This document shows, one piece after another, positions 26,723-38,350 of a stretch of 64,000 nt of DNA. Location of the stretch: assembly GCF_900104745.1 (NCBI RefSeq), contig NZ_LT629732.1, forward strand, positions 2,963,981-3,027,980, read 5' to 3'. Source of the stretch: Actinopolymorpha singaporensis (GTDB lineage: Bacteria; Actinomycetota; Actinomycetes; Propionibacteriales; Actinopolymorphaceae). A program made the position numbers and the translations under genes. Numbering within the stretch: position 1 is the stretch's first letter; each line of letters starts with the position of its first letter. The notes under the pieces are model-generated. The model was not told the DNA's origin. It searched no databases and saw only the letters and a program-made list of their open reading frames with translations.

Positions 26723-27820
26723 GTGCGCGAAGACAACGACGTCGGGCTGCAGACGAACCCGGACGCATCGCCGGAGCCGGGCAACGGCGCCGGCGCGCGG
26801 AACGCCGCGCCCGTGAACGTCTCCGTCGTCGACCCGGCCGACGAGACCGCGATGCGGCGTTGGCACGCGGTGTTCCACGCGGGCCTGATGGCCGGCCTGC
26901 AGGACCCGCCCGCCTGGACGCTCCAGGAGAGCCTGGTCCTCCACCGTGCGGCCGATTCCAGCATGCGCCGGGAGCCGTTCGTCGCCGTCGACGGCAACGG
27001 CGACGTGGTTGGTGCGGGTGAGGTTCAGTTTCCGCTGCGGGAGAATCTCCGCCTTGCGATCTTCGAGATCGGCGTCCCGCCGGAGCACCGGCGGCGAGGC
27101 GTGGGGAGCGCGTTGTACGGCCACGTGGTCGAGCGGGCACGAGCCGAGGGCCGCATCAGCCTGCTGACCGAGGTGAACGTCCCCGACGGCACGCCGCACG
27201 AGGAGTGGCCCGGGGTGGCGTTCGCACGGATTCTCGGCTTCACCCTGCGCAACACGGAGTTGCGCCGGCAGCTCCGGCTGCCGGTCGAGCCGCTGCACCT
27301 GCGAACCCTCGCCGGCAAGGCCGCCCAGCGCGCCTCGGACTACCGCCTGGTGTCCTGGTCGGGTCCGTGTCCCGCGGAGTACGCCGAGCAGTACGCCGAG
27401 CTGAAGGGCCGGCTCTCGGCCGACGCACCGCTGGGCGACCTCGACTACGAGCAGGAGGTCTGGGACGTCGCCCGGCTGCGGGAGGCCGAGGACCGCACGG
27501 CGGCACAGGGACGGACCCTCTTCACCACGGTCGCCGTCGCACCGGACGGAACGCTCGCCGGGCACACCCAGCTCGCGGTACCCCGGCACGAGCCCGGTCG
27601 GGCGTACCAGTGGGACACCCTGGTGCACGCCGCGCACCGCGGTCACCGGCTCGGGCTCGCGTTGAAGGTCGCCAACACCCAGGCGCTGTCGGAGGCGCAC
27701 CCGGAAGTGACCCGCGTCGACACCTGGAACGCCGTCCAGAACGGCCCGATGGTGGCGGTGAACGTCGAGCTCGGTTACCGGATCATGGACGCCTGCCAGG
27801 AATGGCAGCGCGAGCTGTGA
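26723..27820 (+). CDS. Tandem-GNAT N-acetyltransferase
   Basis: A 365-residue protein with two GNAT folds, as in mycothiol synthase-like and aminoglycoside-acetyltransferase-like families. The first acetyl-CoA site is IGVPPEHRRRGVGSALYGHV near residues 113-132. The second is degenerate: VHAAHRGHRLGLALKVANTQ near 295. DTWNAVQNGPMVAVNVELGY near the end is typical of such double-GNAT proteins. About 30 variable residues precede the first domain. The substrate is unknown. GTG 26723 has no clear ribosome-binding site. The gene stands alone, with coaA convergent. Confidence 0.85.
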   Translation: MREDNDVGLQTNPDASPEPGNGAGARNAAPVNVSVVDPADETAMRRWHAVFHAGLMAGLQDPPAWTLQESLVLHRAADSSMRREPFVAVDGNGDVVGAGEVQFPLRENLRLAIFEIGVPPEHRRRGVGSALYGHVVERARAEGRISLLTEVNVPDGTPHEEWPGVAFARILGFTLRNTELRRQLRLPVEPLHLRTLAGKAAQRASDYRLVSWSGPCPAEYAEQYAELKGRLSADAPLGDLDYEQEVWDVARLREAEDRTAAQGRTLFTTVAVAPDGTLAGHTQLAVPRHEPGRAYQWDTLVHAAHRGHRLGLALKVANTQALSEAHPEVTRVDTWNAVQNGPMVAVNVELGYRIMDACQEWQREL

Positions 27821-27851
27821 GCCCGCACTTCGTGGGGCCCGGCGCGACGGC

Positions 27852-28895
27852 TCAGATCTTGCGGAGCCGTACCCGGGTCACCGAGTGGTCGGCGCCCTTG
27901 TGCAGCACCAGCCGGGCCCGGCCCCTGGTGGGCTGGACGTTCTGTTCGAGGTTCGGGCCGTTGATGGTGTCCCACAGCCGGCAGGCGCGTTCGACCGCCT
28001 CGGCGTGACTGAGGTCGGCGTACCTGCGAAAGTACGACTCCTCGTCCCGGAACGCCGTCTCACGCAGCGCCAGGAACCGTTTGACGTACCACTCCCGCAC
28101 GTCGGCCGGCGAGGCGTCGAGATAGATCGAGAAGTCGAAGAAGTCGCTGACCGCGAGGCCGCGCCGGCCGTCCTCGTGCGCCCGCGCAGGCTGCAGGACG
28201 TTCAGGCCCTCGATGAGCAGGATGTCCGGTGCGCGCACCTCGAGACGCTTGTCCGGAACGATGTCGTACTTCAGGTGGGAGTAGACCGGTGCGGTGACGA
28301 CCGGCACGCCGGACTTCACCGCCACCACGAACCGCAGCAGCGCCCGCTGGTCGTAGGACTCCGGGAAGCCCTTGCGCTGCAGTAGGCCCCGGCGTTCCAG
28401 TTCGGCGTTCGGGAGCAGGAAGCCGTCCGTGGTGACCAGCGACACCCGGGGGTGGTCCGGCCAGCGGGCGAGGAGTTCGCGCAGCAGCCGGGCCACCGTG
28501 CTCTTGCCGACGGCGACCGACCCGGCGATGCCGATGACGAACGGGGTCCGCCCGGCCGTCGGGGCGGCACCGGCGACACCGCCGTTGGTGCCGTTCGCCC
28601 CGGTCGCACCCGGTTCGCCCGGGTGCGGCGGCTCGCTGGTGAGGAACGTCTGGGTGGCCTGGTGCAGCGCGCCGGTGGCTCGCACGTAGAGGTTGAGCAG
28701 CCTGGTGAGCGGCAGGTAGACCTCGCGGACCTCGGCCAGGTCGATCTCGTCGGCGAGGCCGCGCAGGCGCTCGACCTCCTCGGCGGTGAGGGGGAGTGGG
28801 GTGGAGGCGGCCAGCCGCGACCAGGCGGTCCGGTCGAGTTCGACGTACGGCGTGGTCGTGCCGTTCACGAGGCGGGCCTCCCGGATGCGCTGCAT
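27852..28895 (-). CDS. coaA: Pantothenate kinase, type I
   Basis: The 347-residue kinase makes the first step of coenzyme A synthesis. The P-loop is [26 protein letters not shown] and [20 protein letters not shown] follow, and [12 protein letters not shown] and [20 protein letters not shown] are further family blocks. It is about 30 residues longer than the usual 311-318. The surplus is a Pro/Gly/Asn/Thr-rich insert ([19 protein letters not shown]) just before the P-loop strand. ATG 28895 lies seven bases after AAGAAT, possibly leaderless. It is divergent from glmS. Confidence 0.95.
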   Translation of the reverse strand: MQRIREARLVNGTTTPYVELDRTAWSRLAASTPLPLTAEEVERLRGLADEIDLAEVREVYLPLTRLLNLYVRATGALHQATQTFLTSEPPHPGEPGATGANGTNGGVAGAAPTAGRTPFVIGIAGSVAVGKSTVARLLRELLARWPDHPRVSLVTTDGFLLPNAELERRGLLQRKGFPESYDQRALLRFVVAVKSGVPVVTAPVYSHLKYDIVPDKRLEVRAPDILLIEGLNVLQPARAHEDGRRGLAVSDFFDFSIYLDASPADVREWYVKRFLALRETAFRDEESYFRRYADLSHAEAVERACRLWDTINGPNLEQNVQPTRGRARLVLHKGADHSVTRVRLRKI

Positions 28896-28993
28896 GGGCC
28901 CGATTCTTCCCTGACGACCGTTCGGCCCGTCACAGGCGGTACTCGGAAGCCCTCCTCTTGCCCGATGGTCGCCCGGCGTTCACCGCTGGTGGC

Positions 28994-28999
28994 TACCCT
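28994..28999 (+). promoter_or_regulatory. Candidate -10 box of leaderless glmS
   Basis: TACCCT lies eight bases before the glmS ATG, and no ribosome-binding site is visible between them. This is the spacing expected when transcription begins at the start codon. The -35 region is not convincing. Confidence 0.4.
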
Positions 29000-29007
29000 G
29001 AGCTTCC

Positions 29008-30861
29008 ATGTGCGGAATCGTCGGGTACGTAGGTTCGGGTTCGGCCAAGGGTGTCGACGTCGTGGTCGAGGGCCTGCGCCGGCTGGAGTACCGCGGGTAC
29101 GACTCGGCCGGGGTCGCGGTCGCCGACCGCGGCGGGGTGCGGGTCCGCAAGCGGGCCGGCAAGCTCGCCAACCTCCAGGCGGCGCTCAGCGAGGACCCCC
29201 TGCCGGCCAGCGGTACGGCGATGGGCCACACCCGCTGGGCCACCCACGGGGCGCCGACCGACCCCAACGCCCACCCGCACATCGACTGCGCGGGCCGGCT
29301 GGCGGTGGTCCACAACGGCATCATCGAGAACTTCGCGGCGCTGCGTGCCGAACTGGAGGCCCAGGGTCACCAGCTGACCTCCCAGACCGACACCGAGGCG
29401 GTGGCCCACCTGCTGGAGGACGCCTGGGAGCCCAGCGGCCGCGACCTCGCCGAGGCGATGCGGCACGTGTGCCGCCGGCTCGAGGGCGCGTTCACGCTGG
29501 TCGCGGTGCATGCGGACGCGCCGGACGTCGTGGTCGGCGCCCGCCGCAACTCCCCTCTGGTCGTGGGCCGCGGCGAGGGGGAGAACTTCCTCGCCTCCGA
29601 CGTGGCGGCGTTCATCGAGCACACCCGCAACGCGGTCGAGCTGGGCCAGGACCAGGTTGTGACGATCACCGCCGACTCGGTGACCGTCACCGACTTCGCC
29701 GGGCAGAAGGCACCGACCCGCGACTACCACGTCGACTGGGACATCTCCGCCGCCGAGAAGGGCGGCCACGACTACTTCATGCTGAAGGAGATCGCCGAGC
29801 AGCCCAAGGCGGTCGCCGACACCCTGCTCGGACGGCTCACGCCGCAGGGCCGGCTGCGGCTGGACGAGATGCGGCTGTCCCACGACGAACTGCGGGAGAT
29901 CGACAAGATCGTCATCATCGCCTGCGGTTCGGCGTTCTACGCCGGCCTCACCGCGAAGTACGCCATCGAGCACTGGACCCGAATCCCGTGCGAGGTGGAG
30001 CTGTCCAGCGAGTTCCGCTACCGCGACCCGATTCTCAACCGGGCGACGCTGGTGATCGCGATCTCGCAGTCCGGGGAGACGATGGACACCCTGATGGCGC
30101 TGCGGCACGCCCGCGAGCAGCGCGCCCGGGTGCTCGCGATCTGCAACACGAACGGCTCGACGATCCCGCGCGAGTCCGACGCGGTGCTCTACACCCACGC
30201 GGGCCCCGAGGTCGGGGTGGCGGCGACCAAGACGTTCCTCACCCAGGTGGTGGCCTGCTATCTCATCGGCCTGTATCTCGCGCAGGTCCGCGAGTCGAAG
30301 TTCGGGGACGAGGTGGCTGCCGAGGTCGACCAGCTCGACCGGATGCCCGCGGCCGTCCGTGCCGTACTCGGAACGATGGCCGACATCCGGGCGCTGGCCC
30401 GGGAGCTCGCCACCGCGAAGTCGGTGCTGTTCATCGGCCGCCACGTCGGTTACCCGGTGGCGCTGGAGGGTGCGCTCAAGCTCAAGGAACTCGCCTACAT
30501 GCACGCCGAGGCGTTCGCGGCGGGTGAGCTGAAGCACGGGCCGATCGCGCTGATCGAGGAGGGGCTGCCGGTCGTGGTGGTCGTACCCCCGCGCGGTCGC
30601 GACGTCCTGCACGACAAGATCGTCAGCAACGTGCAGGAGATCCGGGCCCGCGGCGCCCGCACGATCGTGCTCGCCGAGGAGGGCGACGAGTCGGTCGTCC
30701 CGTGGGCGGACACGCTGATCAGGCTGCCGCGGGTGCCCACCCTGCTGCAGCCGCTGGTCGCGACGGTCCCGCTGCAGATCTTCGCCTGTGAACTCGCGAT
30801 GGCGCGGGGCAACGACGTCGACCAGCCGCGCAACCTGGCGAAGTCGGTGACGGTCGAGTAG
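29008..30861 (+). CDS. glmS: Glutamine-fructose-6-phosphate aminotransferase
   Basis: The 617-residue enzyme makes glucosamine-6-P from fructose-6-P and glutamine, feeding GlmM. The N-terminal nucleophile is Cys2 in MCGIVGYVG. The glutaminase domain has GHTRWATHGAP and NGIIENFAALRAEL. Two SIS domains follow: ACGSAFYAGLTAKYAIE, then ISQSGETMDTLMALRHAREQ, and GRHVGYPVALEGALKLKELA. The C-terminus DQPRNLAKSVTVE is invariant-like. No glmS ribozyme can fit before the ATG, since a -10 box lies eight bases upstream. The enzyme acts in the same pathway as the nearby glmM. Confidence 0.98.
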   Translation: MCGIVGYVGSGSAKGVDVVVEGLRRLEYRGYDSAGVAVADRGGVRVRKRAGKLANLQAALSEDPLPASGTAMGHTRWATHGAPTDPNAHPHIDCAGRLAVVHNGIIENFAALRAELEAQGHQLTSQTDTEAVAHLLEDAWEPSGRDLAEAMRHVCRRLEGAFTLVAVHADAPDVVVGARRNSPLVVGRGEGENFLASDVAAFIEHTRNAVELGQDQVVTITADSVTVTDFAGQKAPTRDYHVDWDISAAEKGGHDYFMLKEIAEQPKAVADTLLGRLTPQGRLRLDEMRLSHDELREIDKIVIIACGSAFYAGLTAKYAIEHWTRIPCEVELSSEFRYRDPILNRATLVIAISQSGETMDTLMALRHAREQRARVLAICNTNGSTIPRESDAVLYTHAGPEVGVAATKTFLTQVVACYLIGLYLAQVRESKFGDEVAAEVDQLDRMPAAVRAVLGTMADIRALARELATAKSVLFIGRHVGYPVALEGALKLKELAYMHAEAFAAGELKHGPIALIEEGLPVVVVVPPRGRDVLHDKIVSNVQEIRARGARTIVLAEEGDESVVPWADTLIRLPRVPTLLQPLVATVPLQIFACELAMARGNDVDQPRNLAKSVTVE

Positions 30862-30900
30862 ACGGTGGCCTGGGCGGGCGGTGGCGTAGCGAGAGCGGCG

Positions 30901-31641
30901 TCAGACGCCGACGCCGACCAGGTGGCCGACGCCGTAGGTCACCACCATCGCCAGCGCCCCGCCGACGACGGTGCGGATGGCGGCGCGGCGCGGCTTGGCG
31001 CCACCGAGGCGGGCGCTCACGGCGCCGGTGACCACCAGGGCGACCACGACGGCGCCGAACGTGATCGGCACCCGCAGGCTGGTGGGCGGGAAGATGATCG
31101 CCGCCATCGGCAGCAGGGCACCGATGGTGAACGCGACGAACGACGCGAGGGCGGCGTGCCAGGGGCTGGTGAGGTCGTCGGGGTCGATCCCGAACTCGAT
31201 CTCGGCGTGCGCCCGCAGAGCGTCCCGCTCGGTGAGCTCCTCGGCGATCTTGCGGGCCAGCTCCGAGGAGATGCCCTTGGCCTCCCACATCCGGGCCAGC
31301 TCCTCCAGCTCCTGGTCGGGCATGTGGGCGAGCTCCCAGCGCTCCTTGTCCAGCAGCGCCTTCTCGGTGTCACGCTGAGTGCTCACCGAGACGTACTCAC
31401 CCGCGGCCATGGAGAAGGCCCCGGCCAGCAGACCGGCGATGCCGGCGACCAGGATCGCCGACACCTCGGCGGTGGCGGCGGCGACACCCACGACGATGCC
31501 GGCGACGGAGACGATCCCGTCGTTGGCGCCGAGCACGCCTGCACGCAGCCAGTTCAGCCTGTTCGAGACGCTGCCGATGCCCTGGTCTGCGTCGTTCGCG
31601 TGGATCTCCTCGCTGCCGGTTTCGGTCCGCGCGTCGCTCAT
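30901..31641 (-). CDS. VIT1/CCC1-family membrane transporter
   Basis: A 246-residue protein of the vacuolar iron transporter family, which moves Fe2+/Mn2+ in plants and yeast. The bacterial substrate is inferred. The first helix LGANDGIVSVAGIVVGVAAA is the family signature, followed by FSMAAGEYVSVSTQRDTE. A cytosolic helical segment rich in Glu (residues about 95-150, KERWELAHMPDQELEELARM) corresponds to the metal-binding domain of the family. Three more helices end the protein. ATG 31641 lies six bases after TAGCGT, probably leaderless. It is convergent with glmS. Confidence 0.9.
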   Translation of the reverse strand: MSDARTETGSEEIHANDADQGIGSVSNRLNWLRAGVLGANDGIVSVAGIVVGVAAATAEVSAILVAGIAGLLAGAFSMAAGEYVSVSTQRDTEKALLDKERWELAHMPDQELEELARMWEAKGISSELARKIAEELTERDALRAHAEIEFGIDPDDLTSPWHAALASFVAFTIGALLPMAAIIFPPTSLRVPITFGAVVVALVVTGAVSARLGGAKPRRAAIRTVVGGALAMVVTYGVGHLVGVGV

Positions 31642-31647
31642 GGGGGA

Positions 31648-31653
31648 ACGCTA
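31648..31653 (-). promoter_or_regulatory. Candidate -10 box of the leaderless VIT gene
   Basis: On the minus strand TAGCGT is followed by six bases (TTCCCC) and the ATG at 31641. There is no Shine-Dalgarno sequence in between. Confidence 0.42.
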
Positions 31654-31654
31654 G

Positions 31655-33919
<2,265 letters not shown>

Positions 33920-33970
33920 GGCTGGGCCCGCCTTACGCATACGACGGGAACGATGCGCAAGGATGGAGGG

Positions 33971-34324
33971 ATGATCGTCGGGCTGGGAATCGACGTGGTC
34001 GACGTCGAGCGATTCGAGGCGACGCTGGACCGTACACCCGGACTACGCACTCGGCTGTTCACCGACGACGAGCGGACCCGGCCGATCGCGGGCCTGGCCG
34101 CCCGGTTCGCGGCGAAGGAGGCGCTGGCCAAGGCGCTCGGTGCCCCCGTCGGCATGCGCTGGCACGACGCCGAGGTGATCACCGACGGAGACGGCCGGCC
34201 CTGGCTGGAGGTCCGGGGCACGGTCGCCCGGCAGACCGAGAAGCTGGGCGTGACCTCCATGCACCTGTCCATGTCGCACGACGCCGGGATCGCGTCGGCG
34301 GTCGTCGTACTCGAGAGGGGTTGA
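33971..34324 (+). CDS. acpS: Holo-[acyl-carrier-protein] synthase
   Basis: The 117-residue enzyme transfers phosphopantetheine from CoA to acyl carrier protein. [19 protein letters not shown] has the catalytic Asp of the GIDxV motif. [13 protein letters not shown] holds the metal-binding Glu, and [20 protein letters not shown] is the C-terminal strand pair. ATG 33971 fits the family. An in-frame ATG at 33953 would add six residues, and the GGAGGG between them is very close to 33971. nnr follows nine bases after the stop, a frequent pair. Confidence 0.95.
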   Translation: MIVGLGIDVVDVERFEATLDRTPGLRTRLFTDDERTRPIAGLAARFAAKEALAKALGAPVGMRWHDAEVITDGDGRPWLEVRGTVARQTEKLGVTSMHLSMSHDAGIASAVVVLERG

Positions 34325-34333
34325 CGGCAGCCG

Positions 34334-35761
34334 ATGCGGACCGCGCACTCCGTCGTCCAGATCCGGGCCGCCGAGGCCGCGCTGATGGCGACCGTTCCCG
34401 ACGGCACGTTGATGGACCGTGCCGCCACCGGGCTGGCCACCGCCTGTGTGGACTTCCTGGGCGGCGCCTACGGCGCCGACGTCGTGATCGTGGCGGGATC
34501 GGGCGCGAACGGCGGCGACGCGCTGTACGCCGGAGCCCGGCTTGCCCGGCGCGGCGCCCGGGTGGCCGCGATCCTGCTGGACCCCGGCAAGGCGCACGCC
34601 GGTGGCCTGGCCGCGCTGCGCTCGGCGGGTGGTCACGTCGTGCCCGAGGACGAACGCGAGGACGCCGTGGCCCGTGCCGACCTGGTGCTCGACGGCATCG
34701 TCGGCATCGGGGGCAAGCCCGGCCTGCGACCGGAGGCCGCCGCCGTCATGGAGCTGGTCGAGCGGTACGACGTGCCCGTGGTCGCGGTCGACGTACCGTC
34801 CGGCATCGACGTGGACACCGGCGAGACGCCCGAGCCGCACGTCCGCGCCGCGGTGACGGTGACGTTCGGCACCCACAAGGTGGGCCTGCTCGTCGATCCG
34901 GGTGCCTCCGCCGCCGGAGTGGTGCACCTGGTCGACATCGGGCTCGGCCCGTACCTCCCGGATCCGGTGGTGGAGTCGCTGCAGGCCTCCGATGTCGCCG
35001 CCCTGCTGCCGGCGCCGGACCGGACCTCGCACAAGTACACCCGCGGCGTACTCGGCGTGGTGGCCGGCTCCGACCAGTACACCGGCGCGGCGGTGCTCGC
35101 GGTCAGCGGCGCCCTGGGCGGGCCGCTCGGCATGGTCCGCTACGTCGGGCCGGACGAGCCCGCCCGGCTCGTTCGCGCGCGCTGGCCCGAGGTGGTCGCG
35201 GGCGAGGGCCGGGTGCAGGCCTGGGTGGTCGGGTCCGGTCTCGGCGACGCGCCCGAACGCGCCGAGGACGTCGCCCGCGCGCTGGCCGACGACGTACCCG
35301 TGCTCGTCGACGCCGACGGGCTGCGCCACGTGCTCGCGCGGTGCGAGGGCGAGGTGCTGCTCACTCCCCACGAGGGCGAGCTGGCCCGGATGCTGGAGGT
35401 GGAGCGTTCGAACGTCACCGCCCGCCGGCTGCACTACGCGTGCGAGGCCGCCGACCGCTGGAACGCCACCGTGCTGCTCAAGGGCGCGACGACGGTGGTG
35501 GCGTCGCCGAACGGCCGCGTCCGGGTCAACTCGGTGGGTACGCCCTGGGTGGCGACCGCCGGGTCCGGCGACGTGCTGTCCGGCATCTGCGGTGCACTGC
35601 TGGCCGGCGGGCTTTCGCCGCTGGACGCGGGCAGCGTGGGCTGCTTCCTGCACGAGACGGCCGGCGTCCTCGCCTCGCGCGGCGGGCCGATCGTCGCCGA
35701 GGACATCGCCGCCGCACTGCCGGACGCCTACCGCTACGTCCGGGCAGCCGAGGGAACCTAG
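34334..35761 (+). CDS. nnr: Bifunctional NAD(P)H-hydrate epimerase / ADP-dependent dehydratase
   Basis: A 475-residue repair enzyme that restores hydrated NAD(P)H. The N-terminal YjeF epimerase domain (1-210) has VIVAGSGANGGDALYAGARL and VPVVAVDVPSGIDVDTGE. The C-terminal YjeF_C dehydratase (220-475) has RTSHKYTRGVLGVVAGSDQY, LLTPHEGELARML and the nucleotide-binding VATAGSGDVLSGICGALLAG. Fusion of the two is usual in bacteria. It lies between acpS and alr, separated from alr by the divergent P1 peptidase. The start ATG is nine bases after acpS. Confidence 0.96.
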   Translation: MRTAHSVVQIRAAEAALMATVPDGTLMDRAATGLATACVDFLGGAYGADVVIVAGSGANGGDALYAGARLARRGARVAAILLDPGKAHAGGLAALRSAGGHVVPEDEREDAVARADLVLDGIVGIGGKPGLRPEAAAVMELVERYDVPVVAVDVPSGIDVDTGETPEPHVRAAVTVTFGTHKVGLLVDPGASAAGVVHLVDIGLGPYLPDPVVESLQASDVAALLPAPDRTSHKYTRGVLGVVAGSDQYTGAAVLAVSGALGGPLGMVRYVGPDEPARLVRARWPEVVAGEGRVQAWVVGSGLGDAPERAEDVARALADDVPVLVDADGLRHVLARCEGEVLLTPHEGELARMLEVERSNVTARRLHYACEAADRWNATVLLKGATTVVASPNGRVRVNSVGTPWVATAGSGDVLSGICGALLAGGLSPLDAGSVGCFLHETAGVLASRGGPIVAEDIAAALPDAYRYVRAAEGT

Positions 35762-35813
35762 GGTCTGCTCGGCTGCCGGACGGCGTTCGGCAGGCGCCTT
35801 GGCTCGACCCGCC

Positions 35814-36920
35814 TCAGCGCCCGGGCGGGCGCGCGGACGGATAGCGGTCGAGGTAGCCCGGCAGGTCCACGGCCGGCGTCCGTACGTGCGTCGCGGCGAG
35901 GACCGCGTCCACCATCGCCAGCGTCACCGCGTCGGCGGCGGCGGCCTGCACCGCGGCCACGCCACCGATCTCGGCGGCGCCGGGCCAGGACACCGGTGCG
36001 GCCGCGACCGCGTCGGTCGTTCCCGTGGCCAGGGCGAAGATCGAGTCCCCGTCGACCAGGGTGTGCACCGGCCGGACCGACCGGGCCAGTCCGTCGTGTG
36101 CCGCCGCGGCCATCCGCTGCGTCTGCGGGTGGGTGAGCCGGGCGTTCGTGGCCACGACGGCGAGGGTGGTGTTCAGGACGTCCGGCTGCTCGCCCGAACC
36201 CCCTGCCACGGTCGTCGGGCCGGCCTGCACCCGGGCGTGCTCCGTGGGCGACGGAACTCCCGGCCGCAACGCCTCGTCGGTGACGTACTGCGCGGCCAGC
36301 AGCGCACCCGTGTCGTCCAGGCACGGCGAACCGTAGGCGTTGGCCACCACCAGCGCACCGACCACGATGCCGCCGGGGAGCCGGACACTTGCCGTACCCA
36401 CGCCGCCCTTGAGCCGGGGGAGGCTGAACGACGCGCCTGCACCCGCTCCGACGCAGCCGGTGCGGACCGCGCCGTCGGCGGCCTCGGCGGCCGCGGCGTA
36501 GCCGAGGTCGGCGTCCGGGCGGTTGTGGAGGTCGCCGCCCTTGCCGAGGTCGAAGACGATCGCGGCCGGCACCACCGGCACCACGGCCTCCGGGCCGATG
36601 GCGACGCCGCGCCCCTGCTCCTCGCACCAGCGCTGCACGCCGGTGGCGGCGGCCAGCCCGAACGAACTCCCGCCGGCCAGCGTCACAGCGTCCACGGTGT
36701 CGACCAGCGTCCCGGGCGCCAGCGCGTCGGTCTCGTGCGTACCGGGCCCACCGCCGCGTACGTCGACCGCACCGATGGTCCCGTTGGGCGGGATCACCGC
36801 CGTGACGCCGGTCAGCCAGCCGCCACCCACGCGCTCGACCTGGCCCACCAGTACGCCCGGCACGTCGGTCAGGGCGCCGTACGGATTGACCGGCCCGCCC
36901 GCGTTCTGCTCTTCGTCCAC
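35814..36920 (-). CDS. P1 (S58/DmpA-type) family peptidase
   Basis: A 368-residue Ntn-type hydrolase of the DmpA/ornithine-acyltransferase-like fold, which self-cleaves to expose its nucleophile. GALTDVPGVLVGQVERVGGG and TVDAVTLAGGSSFGLAAATG are family blocks. The segment NTTLAVVATNARLTHPQTQR aligns with the GS-IIVVVATDA cleavage site of DmpA, so the predicted nucleophile is Thr near residue 251 rather than Ser. HTLVDGDSIFALATG follows, as in relatives. The substrate is unknown. GTG 36920 lies eight bases after TAAGCT (possible leaderless start). It interrupts the acpS-nnr-alr linkage on the opposite strand. Confidence 0.88.
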   Translation of the reverse strand: MDEEQNAGGPVNPYGALTDVPGVLVGQVERVGGGWLTGVTAVIPPNGTIGAVDVRGGGPGTHETDALAPGTLVDTVDAVTLAGGSSFGLAAATGVQRWCEEQGRGVAIGPEAVVPVVPAAIVFDLGKGGDLHNRPDADLGYAAAAEAADGAVRTGCVGAGAGASFSLPRLKGGVGTASVRLPGGIVVGALVVANAYGSPCLDDTGALLAAQYVTDEALRPGVPSPTEHARVQAGPTTVAGGSGEQPDVLNTTLAVVATNARLTHPQTQRMAAAAHDGLARSVRPVHTLVDGDSIFALATGTTDAVAAAPVSWPGAAEIGGVAAVQAAAADAVTLAMVDAVLAATHVRTPAVDLPGYLDRYPSARPPGR

Positions 36921-36928
36921 AAGCGTGG

Positions 36929-36934
36929 AGCTTA
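36929..36934 (-). promoter_or_regulatory. Candidate -10 box of the leaderless P1 peptidase gene
   Basis: On the minus strand TAAGCT lies eight bases before the GTG start. A TTGGAT further upstream is 20 bases away, too long for a good -35. The 140 bases between this gene and alr must serve both directions. Confidence 0.4.
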
Positions 36935-37060
36935 GAGGGGTTGGTCCCGGGTGGATCCAACCGTTCCGAACGGCGCGTCCGGCCCCCGGTAGGCGCGGAC
37001 AAGCGTTGCGGCCCTGCCTGAACGGACCTTGGGAGTGGGGCCTGGAACACTGGAGCCGTC

Positions 37061-38350
37061 ATGAACGCGGTTCGCCGAACCCGCGGAGCAGATCGAACGG
37101 GCAGAAGGATGGACACAGGTCGAACGCACTCACGCCGCGTCGCCGCGGGTCGGAAGGGCGCGGACAGCACCGCCGCACGCGCCGCCGTCCCCGAGCACGG
37201 CGACCCCTCCACCCGCGCCGAGGCGCGAGTCGACCTTGCCGCCATCCGCGCCAACGTCGAGGCGATCCGCGGCCGGGTCGGCGACGCGGCCGTGCTGGCC
37301 GTGGTCAAGGCCGACGGCTACGGCCACGGCCTGGTCCCGGCGGCCCGGGCCGCGGTCGACGGCGGCGCCGGCTGGCTGGGCGTGGCCACGATCGAGGAGG
37401 CGCTGGCCCTGAGAGCGGCCGGGCTGACCGCGCCGCGGATCCTGTCCTGGCTGGCCGCACCCGGGGAGCGGTGGCAGCCGGCGCTGGCCGCCGGCGTCGA
37501 CGTCGCCGCCTACTCCGCCTGGCAGCTGAACGAGATCGCCGAGGCGGCCGAGCACGCCGGCGCCACGGCGCGGGTGCACCTGAAGATCGACAGCGGACTC
37601 AACCGGGGCGGCGCCGGGCCGAAGGACTGGCCGGCCCTGATCGACGCGGCGCTCAGCGCGCAGGCGGAGGGCACCGTCCGGGTCGCCGGGATCTGGTCCC
37701 ACCTGGCCTGCGCCGACGAACTCGGCCACCCCTCGGTCGACCGGCAGCTCGCGGTGTTCCGGGAGGCGGTGGCGTTCGCCGAGCGGGTGGGAGTCCGGCC
37801 CGAGGTACGCCACCTCGCCAACTCCGCGGCGACGCTCACCCGGCCCGACACCCACTTCGACCTCGTACGCCCAGGCCTCGCGGTCTACGGCCTGTCCCCG
37901 GTGCCCGAGGTGTCCTCGCCGGGCGAGTTGGGCCTGGTCCCCGCGATGTCGGTGCGGGCTCGGCTGGCCCTGGTCAAACGCGTCCCGGCCGGCGAAGGCG
38001 TGTCGTACGGCCACCGGTACGTCACCTCCACCGAGACCACGCTCGGTCTGGTGCCGCTGGGGTACGCCGACGGGGTGCCGCGGGCGGCGAGCAACCTCGG
38101 GCCGGTCTGGGCCGGCGGGCGGCGGCGTACGATCGCCGGCACCGTGTGCATGGACCAGTTCGTTCTCGATCTCGGCGACGTCGCCACCGTCGCCGGGGAC
38201 GAGGTGGTGCTCTTCGGCGCGGGGACCTCCGGCGAGCCGACCGCCCAGGACTGGGCCGACGCCACCGGCACGATCTCCTGGGAGATCGTCACCCGCATCG
38301 GTGCCCGGGTTCCCAGGCACTACGTCGGGGGAGGGCCGGATGGCAGGTGA
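37061..38350 (+). CDS. alr: Alanine racemase
   Basis: The 429-residue PLP enzyme supplies D-alanine for peptidoglycan. The PLP lysine is in VVKADGYGHG (about residue 83), GSGLNRGG-like IDSGLNRGGAG is the substrate-side loop, and VSYGHRYVT holds the catalytic tyrosine of the other subunit. MDQFVLDLGDVATVAGDEVV is typical of the C-terminal domain. About 50 basic residues precede the family start, so the true start may be later (ATG 37109 or beyond). AACACT lies nine bases before ATG 37061. The stop overlaps the next gene by 11 bases. Confidence 0.95.
   Translation: MNAVRRTRGADRTGRRMDTGRTHSRRVAAGRKGADSTAARAAVPEHGDPSTRAEARVDLAAIRANVEAIRGRVGDAAVLAVVKADGYGHGLVPAARAAVDGGAGWLGVATIEEALALRAAGLTAPRILSWLAAPGERWQPALAAGVDVAAYSAWQLNEIAEAAEHAGATARVHLKIDSGLNRGGAGPKDWPALIDAALSAQAEGTVRVAGIWSHLACADELGHPSVDRQLAVFREAVAFAERVGVRPEVRHLANSAATLTRPDTHFDLVRPGLAVYGLSPVPEVSSPGELGLVPAMSVRARLALVKRVPAGEGVSYGHRYVTSTETTLGLVPLGYADGVPRAASNLGPVWAGGRRRTIAGTVCMDQFVLDLGDVATVAGDEVVLFGAGTSGEPTAQDWADATGTISWEIVTRIGARVPRHYVGGGPDGR

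Noticed and set aside
28896-29007. glmS ribozyme or riboswitch before glmS
   Set aside because: The interval is only 112 bases, contains a -10 box eight bases from the ATG and shows none of the conserved ribozyme core; such ribozymes are mainly known from Firmicutes.
30862-30900. Terminator between glmS and the VIT gene
   Set aside because: The 39-base gap has no stable stem; transcripts probably end inside the neighbouring gene or by Rho.
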